Shown one piece after another: positions 1-7,601 of a stretch of 56,500 nt of DNA. Where the stretch lies: the NCBI GenBank assembly GCA_020853635.1, contig JADYYN010000239.1:1-56500 (forward strand). The letters are read 5' to 3'. The position numbers and the translations under genes are program-made. The first letter of the stretch is position 1. Each line of letters opens with the position of its first letter. The DNA is from Gemmatimonadaceae bacterium. GTDB taxonomy: Bacteria; Gemmatimonadota; Gemmatimonadetes; Gemmatimonadales; Gemmatimonadaceae. Below the pieces are notes generated by a model. It was not told the origin of the DNA, made no database searches, and worked only from the letters and a program-made list of their open reading frames with translations.

Positions 1-32
1 CCCTTCTCACGTCTCTCTTCTCCCCTCTTACA

Positions 33-671
33 TCACGGGAGTACCACGAAGCTCTGCAACCGCGCCACTTCCTTCGCGTTCACATACTTCCCGATCTCCT
101 TCTTGAAGTGCTCCGCCGACGTGAACGGGCGGTACTCCTTGAACTCGCGCAGCATGCGCGGACCGAAGCCGGGGATCGTGTTGAAGTCCTCGTCGCTCGC
201 GGTGTTGATGTCCATCGGCACGAAGGTGTACTGCTCGAGCCGCGCGACCTCCTCGGCGTTCACGTACTTGCCCATCTCCTTGCGGAACACCGCCATGCTC
301 TTGTAAGGGCGGTATTCAAGGAACTCGCGGACCATGCGCGGGCCCATGCTGGGGACGAGCAGGATCTCCTCGCGGGTCGCGGCATTGAGGTTGAGGTGCA
401 CCCAGAGCTTCGGGTACAACTCGGCGCGCTGTTCCTTGCTGAGCTTGGTGCCCAGGAAAGCATCATAGGCCGCCGTGTTGGCGAACGGGCGCGCGGCCAC
501 GAGCTCCTTGGCCAGCGCCGCGGTCATGTGCGGCATGGTCGCGATCTCCGCCTCGGGGGCGGTGTTCGCGTCCTTGATGGTGACCGGCTTGCCCACCTGC
601 GCCTGCAGGAGGCCGGCGGAGAGCGTGAGGGCGGCGAACGCCGCCGCCGAACGGAAGAATCGGGTCGACAT
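33..671 (-). CDS. Secreted protein with three helix-hairpin-helix (ComEA-like) repeats
   Basis: A 212-residue protein with an N-terminal signal peptide (about residues 1-25, ending in LLQAQ). The rest is three consecutive units of about 58 residues (about 31-92, 93-151 and 153-211). Units two and three are clearly homologous: each has an N-A/T-A-x-x-E/D start, a hairpin of the form P-x-M/F-G-P-R-M (108-114 and 168-174), an E-Y-R-P-Y/F stretch and a closing GKYVNA-EVARL segment. Unit one is degenerate. HhH repeats of the ComEA type bind DNA without sequence specificity, and in ComEA one exported copy pulls transforming DNA into the periplasm. Here almost the whole mature protein is HhH units, so exported DNA binding or a purely structural role are both possible. 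It is followed by 673-1113 on the same strand with one base between. Confidence 0.8.
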   Translation of the reverse strand: MSTRFFRSAAAFAALTLSAGLLQAQVGKPVTIKDANTAPEAEIATMPHMTAALAKELVAARPFANTAAYDAFLGTKLSKEQRAELYPKLWVHLNLNAATREEILLVPSMGPRMVREFLEYRPYKSMAVFRKEMGKYVNAEEVARLEQYTFVPMDINTASDEDFNTIPGFGPRMLREFKEYRPFTSAEHFKKEIGKYVNAKEVARLQSFVVLP

Positions 672-672
672 G

Positions 673-1113
673 CTACGAGTCCTTGGAAGAGAGTGCAGGG
701 TGCTTGTACGCGTACAACAGGCCCAACAGGCCGAACTGGACCAACGTGCCGGGCGCGAGCGCCGGCGCTTCGCCGCGGATCACCGACAGCCAGAGATCCA
801 GACCCAAGAGTGAAGGATCGAACTCCCGATCCATCTCATAGTTCCCCTTCAAGTGGAGGAACATCCCGATCGGACCGGCGATCACCAACAGCAGCATCAC
901 TGCCTGGAACACCCGCAGGCTGCGCTTCTCGCCGTCCCACCAGTGCCAGGCGGTCGTCAGCAGCGTGATCGCGAGTAAGCCGAACGGGATGAACTGCGCG
1001 GTGTCCTCGTAGTGCTCCAGCAGCACCAACTCGCCGACCAGTCCGGCGGCACCGATGGTCAACAGCACCAGGAGACCGCGTCGCAACAAGGACAGTTGTT
1101 CGGAGTGCTGCAT
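673..1113 (-). CDS. Small polytopic membrane protein, function unknown
   Basis: A 146-residue hydrophobic protein. Transmembrane segments are seen at about 9-30, 36-58 and 64-86, with a shorter hydrophobic stretch near 125-138. A charged loop (about 87-115) separates the third and fourth segments. I recognise no family. The start was set at the ATG at 1113, which places a short basic segment before the first membrane helix. An in-frame ATG at 1191 would add 26 residues of unremarkable composition and cannot be excluded. Neither start has a strong ribosome binding site. The gene lies directly upstream of the HhH protein on the same strand, so the two are probably co-transcribed. Divergent from the pterin dehydratase gene. 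Confidence 0.65.
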   Translation of the reverse strand: MQHSEQLSLLRRGLLVLLTIGAAGLVGELVLLEHYEDTAQFIPFGLLAITLLTTAWHWWDGEKRSLRVFQAVMLLLVIAGPIGMFLHLKGNYEMDREFDPSLLGLDLWLSVIRGEAPALAPGTLVQFGLLGLLYAYKHPALSSKDS

Positions 1114-1276
1114 GGTATCCGGGATTGGGGGGAACCGACCCGCAGGTGAGACGTCCGCATTGAACGTACGTGAAAACGGTCCCACATTCACGTCTGCCGG
1201 GTACCGTTGGCATGGGTGAGGACTTCCCGGACCCCCGTGTCGACCGCCTCACGCACCCTCCCGCACCGGAGTCACC

Positions 1277-1558
1277 ATGGGAAAGATGCCGCTCCTCACC
1301 GACGAAGTGATCGCGCAGCGACTCACGGCGCTGCCCGGTTGGACTCGCGACGGCGATGCGATCCATCGCACGTTCACCTTCAAGGGATTCCCCGACGCGG
1401 TCGCCTTCGTCGACTCGCTCGTCGCCCCGGCCGAGGCGCTGAATCACCACCCCGACGTCGATATCCGATACAATCGGGTGATCGTCACGTTGTCCACGCA
1501 CGACTCGGGCGGCCTGACGGACCACGACCTGACGCTGGCAGCGCAGATCTCGCGCTAA
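1277..1558 (+). CDS. phhB: 4a-hydroxytetrahydrobiopterin (pterin-4a-carbinolamine) dehydratase
   Basis: A 93-residue protein of the usual length for this family. It carries the conserved core EALNHHPDVDIRYN followed by V-x-L-S-T-H and a late GL-T-x-D-x-x-LA, the pattern that builds the pterin-binding site (HHP plus the second His). The enzyme dehydrates 4a-hydroxytetrahydropterin made by aromatic amino-acid hydroxylases, recycling the cofactor. Some bacterial homologues act only as pterin-scavenging or regulatory proteins, and no aromatic hydroxylase is in the window. The ATG at 1277 is preceded by GGAG at a spacing of five bases, which supports this start. The gene is monocistronic or followed by 1637-2128. 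Confidence 0.9.
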   Translation: MGKMPLLTDEVIAQRLTALPGWTRDGDAIHRTFTFKGFPDAVAFVDSLVAPAEALNHHPDVDIRYNRVIVTLSTHDSGGLTDHDLTLAAQISR

Positions 1559-1636
1559 CGGCGGCACGCGGCACCCCGTCCGCTCAGCTTCGGATGGGAT
1601 TCGGTCGATACTCGAGGCAAGACCACCCTCGAATCG

Positions 1637-2128
1637 ATGCCACGCCGCCTCTCACTCGCGCGCACCTTGGCGCTCCTCGTCGCCGCAGCAACGCCGTGTG
1701 CGACCCTTAGCTCGCAGGCCGTGCCGCGGCTCGTCCGCCTCGCGAGCGCGTCGGCGTCGCTGCAGGCGCAGGTGCAGATCGTCGAGTCGCAGCGTCTGGA
1801 TCTGCATTCCACGGGAAAAGTGGAGCACGTGCGTCGCGACGCCGACTTCGACGAATACGCGCTCACCGTCTCGGTGCGCGCGAACGTGCCGTGGGTGCTC
1901 ACGGTCGCCACACCTCGTGCACACACTCGCCCCGGTGGCGTCCTCATTGAGCCCGCGTCTACGGCCCAGGTCGATGTACTCGCGGCAGCCGACGGTGTGG
2001 TCGCGCGCGGCACCGGACCTCGTGAAGTCACGGTCCGTTGGCGCACGCCGAGCAGCGCACCGCGCTCGACACGCACGCTCGCGGTCGACTGGCCTCAACT
2101 CGCGCTTACGGTCGACGCTCCACGGTGA
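1637..2128 (+). CDS. Secreted hypothetical protein
   Basis: A 163-residue protein with a clear signal peptide (basic start, hydrophobic core about 10-22, Ala/Ser-rich cleavage area). The mature part is predicted to be beta-rich, with alternating V/L and polar residues (for example YALTVSVRANVPWVLTV) like an immunoglobulin or pilin-type sandwich. No family was recognised. Its final 23 bases overlap the end of the usher gene on the opposite strand, so the two genes converge tail to tail. Given this position it may be an extra subunit or tip-like protein of the adjacent chaperone-usher system, but that is inference from position and fold character only. Confidence 0.6.
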   Translation: MPRRLSLARTLALLVAAATPCATLSSQAVPRLVRLASASASLQAQVQIVESQRLDLHSTGKVEHVRRDADFDEYALTVSVRANVPWVLTVATPRAHTRPGGVLIEPASTAQVDVLAAADGVVARGTGPREVTVRWRTPSSAPRSTRTLAVDWPQLALTVDAPR

Positions 2129-4718
2129 TCAGTACGTCCCGCACGCGATCGCCCTCGGCGACGGTGCGGATGGTGAAGCTCGGCCGCGTGCGCATCACCC
2201 ACGGCGAATCGTCCAGCCGCACGGGGTAGAGTCCCGGCGCGAGACCCAGTGCGACGAATCCGCCATCAGTGAACGTCGTCACGGTCGCAACCACCCGCCC
2301 GGTCGCGTCGAGCACACTGAGCGTCAGTCCACCGACGCCCATCGTGGAGTCCGGGCCCGCGAACACCACGCGCCCCTCGACGATGCCACCGGACAACACC
2401 GGCACATCCACACGGCGCACACTGTTGGGCGTCGGTTCGATCTCGATCCGTTCGAACGCCGGCACCCAGAGCGGTGACTCCAGCGTGAGCCGCTCCACCT
2501 CGAGCCGCACGGGCTCGAACGGCAGCACATCCCACACGCGGTACCAACCGTCGGCGTCGCTGGCGGCACTCGCGGCACCCACGCGCACGTTCACACCGGC
2601 CAACGGTTGCTCATCGGCGTCGAACACACCGTTGGCGTTGAGATCGAGGAACACACGCCCACCCACAGCGCCACGGAGCAGCAGCGGCCCGCGCGACAAC
2701 GCGAGCACGCGGCGGTCCGGATCGACGAACACCGCGCCCTGGACCTGATGTGTGCCCCCGTATCCGTTCACGGGGTCATGCTGCGCCGTGGTGATCACAC
2801 GCGCACGCGGGAAGTCGGTGTACATGCGCAGCCCATACCGCGGGCCGCTGCCGGACTGCGCACCCAGCGATACTTCGGCGCGGAAACTGTTGCTGAACGT
2901 CTGTGCGACGGTGAGGTCGAGTGATCGTGATCCGTCGTTCCGCCACTCGGTGTTCACGTACCCCCAGAGCCGCGCATACCACGCGCCCGAACGCGACGAC
3001 GGCGTGGTGAACAACGAGAGGCCGCCAGCCTGACGGTAGAACGACGCCACCCCGGGCCGCGCGATGCGGTCGTACTGCACGAACGGGAACAGTTGCCCGA
3101 TGCGCGTACGTGCGCCGATCGCAACGCGTCCACGCTCCGTCGCACCGATGTCCGCATGTTCGTCGCGCCAACTCACATTCACGAACGCGGCCTCCTGCCA
3201 CCACGAGGGGCGCCAGAACGCCGAGGCCGCCACACGTTCCGCCGCACCGCCAGCCGCACGTCCGAACGGATCGCCGCGAGCCAACGACGTGCGCTCGAGT
3301 TGCACAGCGCGATTGAGTGTCGGTTGCCACCGCATCACGCTGCTCACCTCGCTTCCGAGCTGCGCGAGGGCGAGCGCGGTGAACGATGGGTGCGCGAGCC
3401 ACGAGACACCGGCGTACGGCCGTGCGACGTCGGTGCTCGTGCTGTCGCGTTGCCAGTCGAGACCGGCTCGTGCGGTGAGGTCGCTTCGCAGGCCCACGCG
3501 CAGATCCCCGTTGGCCGCCGCGTCGCACGCGGTGAACCGACAGCTGCCGGCACTCACGCCGTACTCCACGCGGCCGGGCCGCAGGAACTCGGTGGCGGCC
3601 AGCGACACGAAGTGCGAAGCACGCTGCACGAGTCCGCCCGGACCGCGTGCGACGAGATCGACGACATTGGCGCCGTAGCGCGCGGCGATCGGCACGGTGC
3701 TCTGTCCCGCGCGCAACGTATCGACGCGGAGCAAGCGACCGTTCACGAAGCTCTCTACTTCCCACGCACTGTCGCCTGCCGCGCGCACCGGGATCGCTTC
3801 GTAGTCGAGCGCACGGAGGAACGGCGCATTCGTGACCGAGACACCGCGCAGTGTCCGCGCCTGCGGACCGGTGCCGAGTCCGTCGCCCACGCGCAGTTGC
3901 GAGAGCCACGCGCGATCGCGCCACACGCCGAGCCAGGAGCCGGTGGCGTCGGCGCGGCGACCGCCGAAGTCCCCGCCGACGATGCCCTCGAGCGCGCCGC
4001 CGAGCACCGACGCGCCGAGTGTGGTGAGGTAGCTGCTCTCACCGAGCGGGCGACTGTCGTTCAGCGTGAGCAGGTAGTCGAGTGTCCCGCCATCGAGCAG
4101 TGGACGTTCGAGTCCGCGTCGGTCCTCCACGGGACCTTCTTCCGCTGCGACGGCGAGCAATCGGGCGTGCAGCTGCCGACGTCGTGCGGCGGCGACCGGT
4201 GGGAGCGAATCACCGTCGAGCACGAGCACCTCGAGCGCCGCCGGCACGAACTGCAGGCGTGCGCCCACGGCGTCCTCCAGAAGTGCGCGGTCGAGCAACA
4301 GGTCGTCGTCACCGGCGGCGAACTCGGCGACGGTGAGCGCGCGCACGGTGTTGCCCACGGTGAGGGTGCGCGCGGCGCTGTCGAGCGTGATCACACGTTT
4401 GTCACGCGGCCGCACGAATCGCAGCGCCGCGTTGCTTGTAGCCGTGGCCGTGTCGATGACGCCTGTGACGCGCGCACGTTCCACGGCGATGTCGAGCACC
4501 GACAGCACGGCGCGCACCGGCAGCAGCAAGCGATCGCCATCCCGCAGGGCGAAGAGCGTGCCCGAACGGAGTTGGGGAACGATGAGCTCGACGAGCAACG
4601 GCTCGCGGTCCTGAGCGGCAAGCGCGTGAGCGCTGACGACCGTCGCGATGATCGCGCCGGCGCACACCGCACCGGCGCGGCGGACCCACACGCCGACCAG
4701 CGAAGCGAGGTGCCGCAT
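2106..4718 (-). CDS. Divergent fimbrial usher-like outer-membrane protein
   Basis: 870 residues, the usual length of PapC/FimD ushers. It has a signal peptide (about 1-34, ending ALAAQ) and a long beta-rich body. About residues 275-390 contain the usher-type segment: LRVGDGLGTG, then LRGVSVTNAPFLR, a P-V segment, VESFVNG with L-R-x-D-x-L-x-x-G-Q, and finally LRPGRVEYGVSAG. The C-terminal third holds GRVFLDLNANGVFDADEQ and G-V-N-V-R-V, a CnaB/SdrD-like beta domain. Ushers form the outer-membrane pore through which chaperone-subunit complexes are assembled into surface fibres. The ATG at 4718 is chosen over an immediately preceding TTG. The gene lies 31 bases downstream of the chaperone gene. 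Sequence is well diverged from classical ushers, so the call rests on motif order, length and operon context. Confidence 0.72.
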   Translation of the reverse strand: MRHLASLVGVWVRRAGAVCAGAIIATVVSAHALAAQDREPLLVELIVPQLRSGTLFALRDGDRLLLPVRAVLSVLDIAVERARVTGVIDTATATSNAALRFVRPRDKRVITLDSAARTLTVGNTVRALTVAEFAAGDDDLLLDRALLEDAVGARLQFVPAALEVLVLDGDSLPPVAAARRRQLHARLLAVAAEEGPVEDRRGLERPLLDGGTLDYLLTLNDSRPLGESSYLTTLGASVLGGALEGIVGGDFGGRRADATGSWLGVWRDRAWLSQLRVGDGLGTGPQARTLRGVSVTNAPFLRALDYEAIPVRAAGDSAWEVESFVNGRLLRVDTLRAGQSTVPIAARYGANVVDLVARGPGGLVQRASHFVSLAATEFLRPGRVEYGVSAGSCRFTACDAAANGDLRVGLRSDLTARAGLDWQRDSTSTDVARPYAGVSWLAHPSFTALALAQLGSEVSSVMRWQPTLNRAVQLERTSLARGDPFGRAAGGAAERVAASAFWRPSWWQEAAFVNVSWRDEHADIGATERGRVAIGARTRIGQLFPFVQYDRIARPGVASFYRQAGGLSLFTTPSSRSGAWYARLWGYVNTEWRNDGSRSLDLTVAQTFSNSFRAEVSLGAQSGSGPRYGLRMYTDFPRARVITTAQHDPVNGYGGTHQVQGAVFVDPDRRVLALSRGPLLLRGAVGGRVFLDLNANGVFDADEQPLAGVNVRVGAASAASDADGWYRVWDVLPFEPVRLEVERLTLESPLWVPAFERIEIEPTPNSVRRVDVPVLSGGIVEGRVVFAGPDSTMGVGGLTLSVLDATGRVVATVTTFTDGGFVALGLAPGLYPVRLDDSPWVMRTRPSFTIRTVAEGDRVRDVLITVERRP

Positions 4719-4749
4719 CAAGCTGGCCGTGCGCCGGGCCGTGAGGATG

Positions 4750-5664
4750 TCAGCGCGGTGCGATGCGCACCGGCACGACGAGCTCGGCCGCCGGCGTCGG
4801 GAGGATCACGCCCGCGGGAAGATCGGCGCGCTCGGCCCGCGCACGGATACGCAGGCGGTACTCGCCGGGCGCGACGTCGGCCAGCGACAGTTTCGCACGC
4901 GGACGCACCGGGACATAGACGCTCACCGGTTGATCCAACGTCGCGACCGCCGCACCTGCGGTGTTCTCGAGCATGTACGTCACGGTCCCGAGGAACGCCG
5001 CGTTCCCGCCGGGCGCGAGATCCACGCGCACGTCGAGTGTGTCGTTACGCACCGAAGTGTTCGCATTGGCGACCGCGACACTGGAGCTCACCGTGCCCTT
5101 GCGATACAGCAGCGTGGTCACCGCGCGCACCTCCACCGAGAACTCCGTGCGGATCGCTGCCGCATCGGCATCACCTGCGGCCGCCGCGGCGAACTTGGAG
5201 GTGATCGCCAGTCGGGTGAAGTGTTCGCCGTCGCCGAGCGTGGCTGGCGGACGCGCGAGGAACCGCACCGTCTGACGGCCCGCGGCGGGGATGGTGAGTC
5301 GGGCAGGAAACGCTTCGACCCATCCTGTCGCCGCGCGCATGCCCGCCGGTGGCGTGGCGGGCGTCTCCAAACCGAACTGCCCGCTGCTGTCGGTGACCGG
5401 ATACCCGAAGAGCATCTCGATGCGCACTTCGATCGCGCGGTCGCCGGGATTGAACAACTCAAGCGCGCCGGAGCGGACGCGGTGATCGATCAGCAACGTC
5501 GGAGGCGAGACGACGACGCCCTGCGCGCGCGCCCGCGAGGGCCACAACACCGCCGCCAACGCGCTCAGCAGCGTCACGGCGACGAGGGCCGTGTGCGCGA
5601 AGCTCCAGCGACGCGCTGGTCCACGTCCCACGGGATGATCCGAATCGAATGACGTAGTCGACAT
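4750..5664 (-). CDS. Periplasmic PapD-like pilus chaperone
   Basis: A 304-residue protein with an N-terminal membrane-spanning signal (about 24-48) after a charged start. Two beta-sandwich halves follow. The first (about 50-180) begins VVVSPPTLLIDHRV and contains ELFNPGDRAIEVRIEM and PARLTIPAAGRQTVRFLARPP, matching the first immunoglobulin domain of fimbrial chaperones. The chaperone holds subunits by donor-strand complementation and delivers them to the usher. The ATG at 5664 shares one base with the TGA of the gene before it (TGATG), which argues for translational coupling and against the longer open frame reaching 5925. The second half is weakly conserved, and an inserted Ala/Asp-rich loop is visible near 165-180. 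Confidence 0.72.
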   Translation of the reverse strand: MSTTSFDSDHPVGRGPARRWSFAHTALVAVTLLSALAAVLWPSRARAQGVVVSPPTLLIDHRVRSGALELFNPGDRAIEVRIEMLFGYPVTDSSGQFGLETPATPPAGMRAATGWVEAFPARLTIPAAGRQTVRFLARPPATLGDGEHFTRLAITSKFAAAAAGDADAAAIRTEFSVEVRAVTTLLYRKGTVSSSVAVANANTSVRNDTLDVRVDLAPGGNAAFLGTVTYMLENTAGAAVATLDQPVSVYVPVRPRAKLSLADVAPGEYRLRIRARAERADLPAGVILPTPAAELVVPVRIAPR

Positions 5665-6149
5665 CAATTGACCTGGTTCGCGAAAAGCACGATGGACGCG
5701 CGATAGTTGCCCGGCTTCTGATCCGCACCCACCAACACACGTCCGGCGAGGAACACCAACATCCGTCCACTGGGCGGGATCCTGAACTGCTGTCGCAGTC
5801 GCGGGTCGAACGGGATCCGATCGGCAGTGGACTGCGCTGCGGAGAAAGACGCAGAACTGGGGTCGAAGGTCAGCGGGAGCGTGGCCCCCGAGGGACCGTC
5901 GAACGCGGCTGGCAGCGTGAACCACAGTTCGATCGGCGTACCCGGCGGTCCCAACACCTCGAATACCCCGGTGTCGGTGGGAACGCTCCCCTTGGTGAGC
6001 GACGGCATGCCAGGCGCCAGGCGATCGAACGCCAGGGAGCGTACGACGTTCACGCGTAGCGAGGTCTGCGCCTGTGCCGCGGGCGCTGCGAGCGCGATCA
6101 CGACCGCGATCATCGCCACGAGCAGGCGTCGCGCGAGCGGGCCTAGCAC
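5664..6149 (-). CDS. Secreted DUF4402-like fibre subunit (minor)
   Basis: 161 residues with a signal peptide (about 1-28, ending AAQAQ). The mature part is an all-beta domain whose last strand reads VGADQKPGNYRASIVLF, resembling the end of DUF4402/spore-coat-U-type subunits (V-G-A-N-Q-x-P-G-x-Y-x-G). Its start is a GTG at 6149; a later in-frame ATG inside the hydrophobic core would spoil the signal peptide. Its stop overlaps the chaperone start by one base. The gene sits about 180 bases downstream of the first subunit gene, behind a strong hairpin, which fits a minor or adaptor subunit made at lower level than the major one. Confidence 0.65.
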   Translation of the reverse strand: MLGPLARRLLVAMIAVVIALAAPAAQAQTSLRVNVVRSLAFDRLAPGMPSLTKGSVPTDTGVFEVLGPPGTPIELWFTLPAAFDGPSGATLPLTFDPSSASFSAAQSTADRIPFDPRLRQQFRIPPSGRMLVFLAGRVLVGADQKPGNYRASIVLFANQVN

Positions 6150-6248
6150 GAGGGAGCCCGATACGAGAACGCCCGGCAGAGACGAGAGGTCATAACGAGA
6201 GGAAGGTACAGCGGCACTTGGGTCGGTGAGAACGTCGGTCCCGAACGC

Positions 6249-6280
6249 GACGAGACCCGCGCCTGCGCGCGGGTCTCGTC
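6249..6280 (-). terminator. Strong intercistronic hairpin after the major subunit gene
   Basis: A perfect 14-base inverted repeat (6249-6262 and 6267-6280) with a four-base loop. It lies 48 bases past the stop of the first subunit gene and 100 bases before the next start. There is no T-run, so it may act as a partial terminator or as an mRNA-stabilising 3' structure rather than a full stop. Confidence 0.7.
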
Positions 6281-6327
6281 ATCCCAGCAGAGAGGCTCGT
6301 GCAGGGCGATCGCCCCGCAGCGATCCC

Positions 6328-6858
6328 TTAGAGCGTGACGATCTGGATGGTGATCGTGCCGGTGTACGTGCCGGTCACCTGGCCCGCGCCGATCGCGCCG
6401 AGCGTGCCACCGATCCAGACGTAGCCGAGGCCGGTCGCGGAGAGCGACGGAGCGCCGGTCATCGCCGGTCCGACCGTGATCGCCTGCGCGGTGCAGCCCG
6501 CGTTGACGGTCGTGGCGGTGAAGCAGGCCTGGTAGGCCGACATCGGCAGCGTGTTACCGGCCGGGACGTTGAGCGTGGCGGGGAGCGAAGTGAAGGTGAT
6601 CGAGAGGGCCGAGCCAGCGATACCCGTCACATCGAAGCGACCGGCAGTCGCGGCGGACGGCAGCACCGTCGTGGCGGCGGCACCCTGCGCCAACGTACCG
6701 AAACGAACCTGACCAGCGACGCCCGGGGCCGCCGAGACCGCGAGGGCCGCGCCGACGGTGGCCGTGGCGGTCATGTTGCCGCTGACCTGAGCGGAGGCCG
6801 TGCTGGCGGCGAGCATGAGGGCGAGACCGAGACCGGAGAGCGAGGCGAGCTTGCGCAT
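6328..6858 (-). CDS. DUF4402-type major pilus/fibre subunit
   Basis: A 176-residue secreted protein with a textbook signal peptide (MRKLAS start, cleavage after ASAQ at about residue 23). The mature domain is Gly/Ala/Thr-rich and beta-stranded. It includes VRFGTLAQGAAATTVLPS near the start and ends VTGTYTGTITIQIVTL, the pattern of DUF4402 and spore-coat-U subunits. Two Cys residues (in YQACFTA and VNAGCTAQ) could form a disulfide. The start at 6858 is supported by AGGGG about eight bases upstream. As the first gene of the chaperone-usher-like operon with its own downstream hairpin, it is the best candidate for the major structural subunit. Confidence 0.75.
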   Translation of the reverse strand: MRKLASLSGLGLALMLAASTASAQVSGNMTATATVGAALAVSAAPGVAGQVRFGTLAQGAAATTVLPSAATAGRFDVTGIAGSALSITFTSLPATLNVPAGNTLPMSAYQACFTATTVNAGCTAQAITVGPAMTGAPSLSATGLGYVWIGGTLGAIGAGQVTGTYTGTITIQIVTL

Positions 6859-7266
6859 GTCGAAAAACCCCTGTGTAAGTGATGCTGGTTGAGAAAGCAG
6901 TTGGACCGTTGCAACTCGGCGGTGAGACGCAGGGTCCGGAAGTACCGTCACAGGGCGATAATGCCAAAAGCGGGCCAATCGAGCGCATTTTGGTCACCGG
7001 ATCGAAAGGATACAGCGCGCGGCGGCGCTACGTAGATCTTCTGCAACTTATTGTCTAACAATGAGTTACGGCGCATAAATCGGAGACTGTCACGTCGTGT
7101 TGAACGCCCGTCCGACGCCTCGGATACTTGAAGTGGCGGCTCACAGTGTGATAGTACGGCCGGCCAGCGTCGCGTTCGCGGACAGAAAACTTCACCTGTT
7201 CACTTGCGGAATCGCCCGATTTTCTGCACTTCGCCATGGCGGGTTCCCCCAAAAACGGAGTAGGCC
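6859..7266. other. Intergenic divergent promoter region, no gene seen
   Basis: About 400 bases between the minus-strand subunit operon and the plus-strand mscL gene. No convincing gene is seen on either strand. The centre (about 7036-7085) is clearly richer in A+T than the rest of the window. I expect promoters for both flanking genes here but cannot place -35/-10 boxes confidently. Confidence 0.6.
7047..7065. promoter_or_regulatory. Small A+T-rich inverted repeat, possible operator
   Basis: An eight-base inverted repeat (7047-7054 and 7058-7065, one G-T pair) with a three-base spacer. It lies in the A+T-rich centre of the divergent intergenic region. It could be a binding site controlling the subunit operon or mscL; there is no direct evidence beyond symmetry and position. 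Confidence 0.3.
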
Positions 7267-7566
7267 ATGCGGAAAGAGTTCATGGAGTTCCTGAAGAACT
7301 ACGGCGTGATCGGTCTTGCCATCGCCGTGATCATCGGCGGCAAGGCGAACGCGATGGTGAGCACCATGGTCGATGGGCTCCTCATGCCGATCGTGACCGC
7401 CGCCCTGCCGGGCGGCGACTGGCGCACTGCCGCGCTCGACGTCGGCGGGATTCAGCTGGTCTGGGGCCCGTTCATGGGCGCCGTCATCGATTTCGTGATC
7501 GTCGCCTTCATTGTCTTCATCTTCGCGAAGAAGGTCATGAAGGAAGAGACGGTCGCGAAGAAGTGA
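7267..7566 (+). CDS. mscL: Large-conductance mechanosensitive channel (short form)
   Basis: 99 residues. The N-terminal amphipathic segment (MRKEFMEFLKNYG) is followed by a first membrane helix with GLAIAVIIGGKANAMVSTMVDGLLMPIV, matching MscL TM1. A short extracellular loop (about 47-65) leads to TM2, VIDFVIVAFIVFIFAKKVM. MscL is a pore in the inner membrane that opens under hypo-osmotic shock. This version is shorter than the usual 130-150 residues: the periplasmic loop is reduced and the cytoplasmic C-terminal helical bundle is missing. The small-residue pattern in TM1 is also altered (GGKAN). GGAG eight bases upstream supports the ATG. Confidence 0.82.
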   Translation: MRKEFMEFLKNYGVIGLAIAVIIGGKANAMVSTMVDGLLMPIVTAALPGGDWRTAALDVGGIQLVWGPFMGAVIDFVIVAFIVFIFAKKVMKEETVAKK

Positions 7567-7573
7567 GGTCCTG

Positions 7574-7601
7574 CCCCGCCTAGCCTCTGGGCTTGGCGGG
7601 G
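7574..7601. terminator. Hairpin between convergent mscL and sulfatase genes
   Basis: A GC-rich inverted repeat (CCCCGCC at 7574-7580, GGCGGGG at 7595-7601, extended by AGCC/GGCT after one mismatch). It lies just past the mscL stop and partly inside the last codons of the sulfatase gene. Probably a terminator for mscL. Confidence 0.45.

Noticed and set aside
3093-5204. Long open frame on the + strand opposite the usher and chaperone genes
   Set aside because: Arg/His/Glu-rich translation with no domain; typical shadow frame in GC-rich DNA opposite genes with good motif support.
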